64,000 nucleotides of DNA from assembly GCA_039566865.1 (NCBI GenBank), contig CM076944.1, positions 11,182,501 through 11,246,500 of the forward strand, read 5' to 3'. Positions within the stretch are counted from its first letter, which is position 1; every line of letters starts with the position of its first letter. A program made the position numbers and the translations under genes. Under the pieces are notes generated by a model that saw only the letters and a list, made by a program, of their open reading frames with translations, did not search any database and was not told where the DNA came from. This DNA is from Aurelia coerulea (lineage: Eukaryota > Cnidaria > Scyphozoa > Semaeostomeae > Ulmaridae). This document shows, piece by piece, positions 57,590 through 64,000 of this stretch.

Positions 57590-57903
57590 ACTGCAAACTG
57601 AAGAATAAAATATGGCTAATCGGCATCCTGGTTAAAAGCGTAGAAACTCTTTTCCGTTACAATAGGAATGTCATGGCTTACAACATTCTGAACAGAATAA
57701 TTAAATACCAACCAAGATCTTTTCAGTCGACCTTCAATACGACGCACTGTAAAGATATCCAGATCCCTAGATATAGCTGAATTTGCAAACAAAAATCAAT
57801 TATGCAGCTCTCAAGTCATGGAATGATGCACCTGCTGAAACTCGTGAGCTACCGACAGTTGATCGTTTTAAAAAACAACTTAAAGTGATTCTAAACTTCT
57901 AGC
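57590..57903 (+). pseudogene. LINE ORF2 C-terminal fragment
   Basis: 57650-57770 reads NRNVMAYNILNRIIKYQPRSF. After a stop, 57781-57903 reads TKINYAALKSWNDAPAETRE and LPTVDRFKKQLKVIL before a stop at 57901. This is the usual end of a LINE ORF2 (K-WN-P...F...L). The rest of the element is absent. Confidence 0.6.
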
Positions 57904-57995
57904 CTTCGAGCCTCCAGCCCTAGAGCCTCGAGCCTTCGAACCTTGTGTTTCAAGCCTCAAGCCATCGAGCCTTTTGTTTTGAGCCTTCCTGTTTT
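57901..57995 (+). repeat. GAGCCT/TCGAGCCT array, forward
   Basis: Repeated short units of the form CCTTCGAGCC, GAGCCTCGAGCC and CAAGCCTCAAGCC. The inverse array lies at 58464-58538. Confidence 0.8.
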
Positions 57996-58463
57996 ATATC
58001 ATGAGCAAACAGACCTCGTTCTTTTAACTTTAATATTTTCTGTGAAAAACTTAGGCCCGGGGTTGGCATCCAGTTTCTTAGATTTTAGGCCATTTTTCTA
58101 ATTTTTTTTTGGCAAAGTAATCTATATTTGTTGAAAAGAGTTCAAAAGTACCCATTAAAGTCCTTTGACACATTTTAATAGAACTCACGCAATTAAAATT
58201 GCTAGGATTTAAACCACGACAATACGGCAATAGCAAGAATCGCTGCAAAATGTGTAAATTGTGAGAGCACAGAGCACACAGGTTTCTCAAGGGCTGAAAA
58301 AGGCTCTTAAGTTCTTATGTCGTTGCTTTCAATCTCATAATTAAAATATAGTTTTCTAGGATGTTGTTAGATTTCTGTGTTCTTAGTTGATATATACCTT
58401 CATTAAAACATGTGACCTCATTTGTTATTATGTTTGATTCAGTCTGGCAATATGAGACTTGAT

Positions 58464-58538
58464 GCTCAAGGTATAAGGCTCGAAGGCTCGAGGTTCGAAA
58501 TAGGAGGCTCGAAGGCTCGAGGCTCGAAGGCTCGAGAT
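58464..58538 (-). repeat. AGGCTCGA array, inverse of 57901-57995
   Basis: Units such as AAGGCTCGAAGGCTCGAGG repeated about six times. With the forward array it bounds 468 bp in which I see no gene. Confidence 0.8.
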
Positions 58539-59253
58539 ATATAATACTCGTCATTCCTGCCCTGCCTGCCCCCATATCCTCCATATGACCGCTCCTTGAA
58601 GTAGTGCCCTGGTCCCTACCGAAATATCCTTGTACCAAATCAAGGACCAAAAAATCTCGATTTATATCGTTCATAGCAATAACTACTCTTTGATTTCTCA
58701 TCTGTACATCCGAACAGCCTGAGTTATAGATGAACTCTGAATGCACCCCGGAAAAGGAAAATAATGTGTAAGATTTCCACACTAAGACGCATTTTTGGAA
58801 ACAAAACAAAAGATATGTAGACCCTATAACAACAATTCAAAATTGCAACTCGCAAAACCCCACTCTGCGAAATCTAATAATTTACCTCAATTGACAATAT
58901 TCATAATCTGGGGATTATCAACCCACCAAAAAATAATGAGATCAAGATCCTGAACAAGGGTCTCTCATTCATTCCAAAACGAAATCAACAAAATGACGGC
59001 GATCAAATATTTTCCTTGTTCTTATAACTTAAAAAGAGAATGTTCACTCAGTTTTACTTCTTTCGATTGGGTAAAAAATGTAGCCCACACCTTTAGAACA
59101 ACGAGCCGCTAGGAGCCGCTTGAATAAAGTCACTGAATGATTTCCTTCACAAATCATCCAATGGTGTCGTGAAGGTTGGTCCAGACAAATCTGCTTTCAC
59201 AACCCATGTAACCCTTGCACATATGCAAATAGTCAATAACCTCCAATACGTCA
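58539..59253. other. No gene recognised
   Basis: A few short open frames without recognisable motifs. The last 100 bp may be Penelope sequence that continues after the MITE at 59254. Confidence 0.35.
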
Positions 59254-59988
59254 TTAACCCTATTTTGTACCCGGGGGGGGGGGATAAAATGCCCCCCAAC
59301 CATACTTTTGATGATAAAACAGAGAGGAAATAGAAAAATGAACTGAAACATCCATGAATTTCCCTAATTTTTAATTGGCAATTAAATTTTAGACTTTCTG
59401 TTGTCATAATTTAAGTCACGTGACCAGCAGATACCCATATTTGGAAAGTAGTCACAAAGGAAATCACAAGGAACAGTCGCAATTTATTTGTCTTAACCTT
59501 GATGAAGTTGTGCTTGGTACCAAACGATTTCCCTTGCAAAGTGCGTTCGTTTGATATATACATAATTCATATTTGCTGACATCAGCAAATAATAGATCAC
59601 ATGACGTCATGCAGATTGTTGATGTCATATCACTAACAAAGAAAGATAAAGTTTTCAAATTTTGATATAAATCGGTGGATAATCATATTTTCTTCATTTT
59701 TAAGTAGATTATTAAGGTTTTGATACATGTTATTTTAAATAATTAGCACTTTTTGTGTTTTCAGTACTGAAGTTTATACCTGACATGGTCCTATTGTTTG
59801 GTCGCTTGGCAACAAACCACGTGACCAATTAACATAAAAATCTATAATTAGACTCCTAATAGATGTAATTACTATTGTGCGAAGTTACAATAGCATACTA
59901 TTTATGGTTTATGAGATAATTAGGGGGCATTTTTTGCCCTCCACCGGGCAATGGTCTGACCCTATGAGCCCGGGTACAATAGGGCTAA
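59254..59988. mobile_element. TTAA hairpin-ended MITE (copy I)
   Basis: Starts TTAA at 59254, then CCCTATTTTGTACCCGGG. Ends GCCCGGGTACAATAGGG then CTAA at 59985-59988. The ends are inverses. It has a G tract near 59272, TGACGTCA at 59603 and CACGTGAC at 59819, as in other members. Confidence 0.8.
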
Positions 59989-61770
59989 TAACCATCAGAT
60001 TGTGATTAAACCCATAGATAAAGGGCAAAATTATACTCTGGTCCTCTACAGCGTATACCTTAGAAGACACCAGACAATTACAGAATGTAACCTTCGCCCC
60101 GATATCCGAAATGCTCCGACAATATCCTCGTTTAAAAAGCTACTTATTTCTAATATTCGCCCCACTCAAAAATCGTTGCACGGCATTACCAACCGTAGAG
60201 AGTCATCCACTATAACCAGACTTCGAGTCCATTTCTCGAATTTAAATGAACATAGATTCGATCATAACTTTGCTTGTGAAACTCCCATGTGTAAATGTGA
60301 TTTAGGGGTCGAGTCTACGATCCACTATTTCCTGCACTGCCGCCAATACACACTTCACAGAAGGAACCTGCTAGACAAGATATCTGATATAGTTGGCAAT
60401 GATATAACTCAACTGCTTGACGACCATTTATCTGATCTTCTTCTTTTTGGAAGTAATGCTTATAACGAGAAAGCTAACGAAATGATACTAAAATGTACTG
60501 TTGAATTCGTCAAGCGCACTAAACGATTTCAATGAATTTTGGTCGCTGTCTCCAATATCTGGCAGGTTGAATTCAAGGGCCTTGGGCTGCGACGATGGCG
60601 TATGCATTGTTTGTACTTTGTACTGTACTGTATTGTAATTTTTATTTTATGTATAGTTTTGTCCCTAGGGCTATTTTGCTCTCCCCTCTGGAGAGCTACG
60701 GGCTTCCGTTGATCGGGGCTTGTCTCTCGCTGGAGTGGAGGGTAGAATTGCCCTAAGCTGAATTTGCACCTGAGGCGCCGTTCTCGACACTCTTTGGACC
60801 TATAAGTGCGGCAATACGGCGAAGTTGGATTGATCTGGCTTTGCTGCGTGCGCCGCATCGAAAGATCGCCTCAAGTGTAAATTCGGCCTTTGTCGCTTAT
60901 TAGTAGTGTAAAGTTAATTTCATCTGTAAATAGTTGGTTAATTTGTGATGTTGTGTGTAGAGGCAACTCGATAACCTTGTGTTTCTTTGCCTCCACCTCG
61001 ACAATAATCAAATTTGAGTTTTGTTACTTGTATTTTAAATTTTGATGTTATAGAAAAAAAACATTACAGAACCACAAATACTACCAAAAATCCAATCAGA
61101 CACCACATCTGAAGTCATCTCCTTGGTCAAAACATTCCTTACCCACCTTAGTAACAAAGTTCTAATTGACCCAGACGAATATAGCTTCCTTACCCAAAAT
61201 TGTCCTGGCCGCACACCAGCTGTGTACCTCCTTCCCAATATAAACAAACCAGTAAAGCATGTCCTAGCACGCCCTATCATATCTGGGTGTGGCTCCCCTA
61301 CTGAAAACCCCTCCAATTATTTAGATAATTTCTTAAGACCAATTTTCAAAGTGATCCCCTCCTACAAGATACTATGCATTTTTGAAAGAAATTTTGATAA
61401 AGAGCCAAAACATCAAACAAGGGTCGTTTCTTGTCACGATGGATGTTTGCTCTTTGTACACCAATATACCCCACAATGAAGGCATTTTGTACAACTTCCA
61501 TGCTCTAATAGGTGTTTATGGAAACAAATTACGTCTAACCCCCAAATATATATTCCAAATGTTTTTACTTTATCCTAAGAAAAAATTATTTCACATTTAA
61601 CAACCGACTTTATCTGCAATTACATGACACAGCTATGGGAGCAACTTTTGTCCCGAATTATGCTAAAATTTCTATGACCAACATCGAAGACATTTTATTA
61701 TCTCTTTCTACTGGTCAGCCAAAACCTGGAGGAGATTTTTCGATGACATAATTTTTATATGGGAGGATGT
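59989..61770 (+). pseudogene. Penelope-like element RT, split by LINE k
   Basis: 59995-60033 reads QIVIKPIDKGQNY, the start of the PLE RT (an IVIKPADKG-type block). After the LINE insert it resumes at about 61053 with ITEPQILPKIQSDTT and VYLLPNINKPVKHVLARPIISGCGSPTEN. Motif A (LVTMDVCSLYTNIPHNEG) lies at 61430-61480 in another frame, then a TAMGATFVPNYAK block near 61635. A damaged motif C region (FFDDIIFIWE in a shifted frame) lies at about 61735. Coding ends there, so the nuclease is missing. Confidence 0.7.
60036..61052 (+). mobile_element. LINE k, 5' truncated, same family as LINE i
   Basis: 60040-60535 encodes only the ORF2 C-terminus: LNEHRFDHNFACETPMCKCD and STIHYFLHCRQYTLHRRNLL, matching the Cys/His tail of LINE i. 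A 500-bp 3' UTR follows and ends in an A run at 61044-61052, where the Penelope RT resumes. Being flanked by two parts of one RT shows it as an insertion. Confidence 0.75.
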
Positions 61771-62185
61771 GAACTTGCTCCAAGTCTCGATCTTGATAAA
61801 TAAATACGGGAGTGGAATGAAGGAAATGGGGAAACAACTCAAAACAAAACTAAATGTAAATAGGAGGTCACTAATCGTCAGGTTTTCTTTAGGTTTCCAA
61901 AGAATGCCCCAAAAACCCCACACACCAGAAATGCGTGGGGAAAGTAATCCAACAGCACGTGTAGCCTACTCCTCGATATTTAAAAGGAATGATGACCAAA
62001 GCCTCAACGCAAAAGGCAAGAAAATCAATGAAATGCTTGGAGAAGAACTAAGTATTAAAGGTATGGACATTATCGATAACAACAATATTATGTATAGTAA
62101 TCTATGGAAAGATGGTCTCCACTTAAATGATGGAGGTGTCCGTAAATACTCCGCAAACCTTAGTAAATTTGTTAAGTATTGCTAG
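61771..62185 (+). pseudogene. LINE j ORF1 end (SGNH-esterase-like)
   Basis: The last part of an ORF1: YSSIFKRNDDQSLNAKGKKIN, then DGLHLNDGGVRKYSANLSKFV and a stop at 62183-62185. DGLHLN supplies the Asp-x-x-His of SGNH block V. The start of the domain is lost at the join to the Penelope fragment. It lies six bases before ORF2 in the usual LINE order. Confidence 0.65.
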
Positions 62186-62191
62186 GGGGAA

Positions 62192-64000
62192 ATGAGCTCG
62201 GTCAAAACTAATATCAACAGTAGTACAAGTCATCTAAGGAAGAGAAATGGTTTAAAAATCGCCTTCTTAAATATAGTTTCCCTTCGAAAACATAAATCAG
62301 AGCTGGAGCTAGTCCTGCACAATAATGATATCGATGTTATAGGCCTAAGCGAGACACGTCTTGCCAAAACTGTCCCTGACTCTGTAGTTTCTATTGAAGG
62401 ATATAGGATTTACCGCAATGATAGAGATGCAAATGGAGGAGGGGTTGCGATGTACGTGAAAGAAAGTCTCCCTGAAGCCACGATTAAGGTAGCAAGTAAT
62501 AAGCTTGAGCTCATAGCTCTTGAGGTATCACCCAGTAATCATGCAAGGCCTTTTCACATTGTCTGCTGGTATCGCCCCCCAACTGCCGGTGTCGATTACA
62601 CTGCATTCGAAAACCTTAGAGAAATTTTAAAAAATCTAGATAAAGAAGATAAGGAAGTAATTTTGATAGGGGACACCAACTGTGATTTCAAAAACGCAAA
62701 AAACGCAAATGCCAAGAAACTCAAGTTGATTTACTCTGAGTACCAACTTGAGCAATTGATTAAGGGTTTTACGCGGGTTGCCATGACCACCACTGAATCT
62801 GGTGAGCAAAAAGTAAGTAAGACGCTTATTGACCATTTCTCTTCCACCAATCCAAAATATATCATAGAAGCAGATGTAATAAGAACTGGGATGGTTGACC
62901 ATTATCTGGTGTATGGTATTCGGAAAATAAATGCTTGGCGACGTAAAGGAAATAAACAAAAAATTGTCGAGTCTCGCAACATGAAAAAATATGATAAAAT
63001 GCTCTTCCGTCAAGACTTACAACAGATTGACTGGGAAACCATCCTTAGTCCATTCAATAATGACCCTGTAAGTATGGCAGCCACATTTCAGGAGATTTTC
63101 GAATCGATCTTAAATCTTCATGCTCCAGTAAGAAAGAAAAGGGTTCGTAGCCAGTTTGCTCCTTGGCTCACTGCTTCTCTTAAAAATCTTATGATGGAAA
63201 GGGACATGTTGAAACAAGAAGCTGAGAAATATCCTGAAAAGTGGCCTGCTTACAAACGATTACGTAATCAAGTAACAAGAGAGATGCGTAATGCAATTAG
63301 GGACTATTATCATGGACTCATCGATGAAAATATAGGAAATCCAAAAAAAATGTGGAAAACCATCAACAAAGTATTAGACAAAAATGAAAATTCAGTGAAA
63401 CTTTCGAGCGTGGAAGTAGACGGTAAATGTCTCACTCGAGAGCGTGACATTCTGAAGGCTTTAAACCAGCATTTCGTCTCAGTTGGTCCAAACTTGGCAA
63501 AGAAAATTGTCTCTAAGCCAGGTGATGACTGTCTCCAAAACATCAAGCCAGAGCTAAAGGAAATGGAATTTAAAACTGTTGACGATGTTTTCATATTGAA
63601 TGCAATTAAACAGCTAAAAAGCGGAAAGGCAGCTGGTCCCGATAAAGTACCCACAGCCATTGTCAAAGATGTGGGCGACCTCGTGTCAAAGCCTTTGATG
63701 ATGATATTCAATTCATCATTAAAAAACGGTATATTCCCAGACATTTGGAAACTTGCAAGAGTAACTCCTATATTTAAATCAGGTGCAAAAAAGGATGTAA
63801 ACAATTATAGGCCCATTTCAGTTATTTCAATTTTTTCTAGGATCCTGGAGCGGATAGTACACGATCAGATGTTTGATTTCCTTCTTGAAAATAATGTAAT
63901 CACCAAGAATCAGTCAGCTTTTCGTAAACTATACTCCACAATAACATCCTTGATATGCAGTACCGATTTTTGGTATGAAAATATTGACAGTAAAAAATTG
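62192..64000 (+). CDS. LINE j ORF2 (endonuclease and RT), open to window edge
   Basis: From the ATG at 62192 the frame is open for 603 codons to the last base of the window, so the ORF is cut by the window edge. Endonuclease, residues about 20-250: FLNIVSLRKHKSELELVL, Glu in GLSETRL (near 54), GGGVAMYVKES, WYRPP, LIGDTNCDF near 160 (GDFN in most relatives), and VDHYLVYGIRK near 236. Linker: QFAPWLTASLKNLMMERD. RT start: KSGKAAGPDKVP near 475, NNYRPISVISIFSRILE near 539, NQSAFRKLYST near 580. Motifs A-C lie beyond the window. The absence of stops suggests a young CR1/L2-type copy, related to the relic at 7570-8480. Confidence 0.85.
   Translation, partial: MSSVKTNINSSTSHLRKRNGLKIAFLNIVSLRKHKSELELVLHNNDIDVIGLSETRLAKTVPDSVVSIEGYRIYRNDRDANGGGVAMYVKESLPEATIKVASNKLELIALEVSPSNHARPFHIVCWYRPPTAGVDYTAFENLREILKNLDKEDKEVILIGDTNCDFKNAKNANAKKLKLIYSEYQLEQLIKGFTRVAMTTTESGEQKVSKTLIDHFSSTNPKYIIEADVIRTGMVDHYLVYGIRKINAWRRKGNKQKIVESRNMKKYDKMLFRQDLQQIDWETILSPFNNDPVSMAATFQEIFESILNLHAPVRKKRVRSQFAPWLTASLKNLMMERDMLKQEAEKYPEKWPAYKRLRNQVTREMRNAIRDYYHGLIDENIGNPKKMWKTINKVLDKNENSVKLSSVEVDGKCLTRERDILKALNQHFVSVGPNLAKKIVSKPGDDCLQNIKPELKEMEFKTVDDVFILNAIKQLKSGKAAGPDKVPTAIVKDVGDLVSKPLMMIFNSSLKNGIFPDIWKLARVTPIFKSGAKKDVNNYRPISVISIFSRILERIVHDQMFDFLLENNVITKNQSAFRKLYSTITSLICSTDFWYENIDSKKL

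Overview
This is a eukaryotic window, most likely from a marine invertebrate. The mix of transposable elements points to a cnidarian, probably an anthozoan (coral, octocoral or sea anemone): Penelope-like elements with GIY-YIG nuclease domains, a BEL/Pao LTR element, CR1/L2-type LINEs whose ORF1 carries an SGNH-esterase-like domain, LINEs with a restriction-like endonuclease, and many terminal-inverted-repeat MITEs. The organism call is inference. There is no bacterial gene organisation, CRISPR array or operon, and I recognised no rRNA or tRNA gene.

One host gene is supported. It lies on the minus strand and is seen as three exons: 32703-32891, 27970-28268 and 12825-13031. Each has consensus splice sites, and intron phases agree across both joins (phase 1, then phase 0). 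The protein segment is mainly helical with one hydrophobic stretch; I do not recognise its function. Its introns hold almost everything between 13 and 33 kb, including a complete BEL/Pao insertion.

Region by region. 1-7.4 kb has no recognised gene but several TTAA-flanked hairpin-ended MITEs, one nested in another, and a Ty3/Gypsy integrase relic. 7.57-9.8 kb is a minus-strand LINE relic (ORF1 plus ORF2 pieces). 12.6-15.2 kb holds a host exon and two LINE fragments. 15.22-20.24 kb is a BEL/Pao element with 5-bp target duplication; its 5' LTR is interrupted by a TA-flanked fold-back MITE, and its protease and reverse transcriptase are missing. 20.6-29.5 kb is a MITE cluster with host exon 2 and a gag-like relic. 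29.5-33 kb has LINE pieces, a 123-bp tandem repeat and host exon 3. 33.6-57 kb is dominated by Penelope-like elements and restriction-endonuclease LINEs separated by about twelve (AAT)n tracts, all on the same strand, with a triple nest at 43-50.8 kb (LINE, inner LINE, MITE). 57-64 kb holds another MITE, a Penelope fragment split by a LINE, and at the right edge a LINE ORF2 that is open to the end of the window.

Nothing here behaves as an operon or pathway. The most informative points are the history of insertions into one (AAT)n locus, several insertions with readable target sites, and the uncharacterised split host gene.
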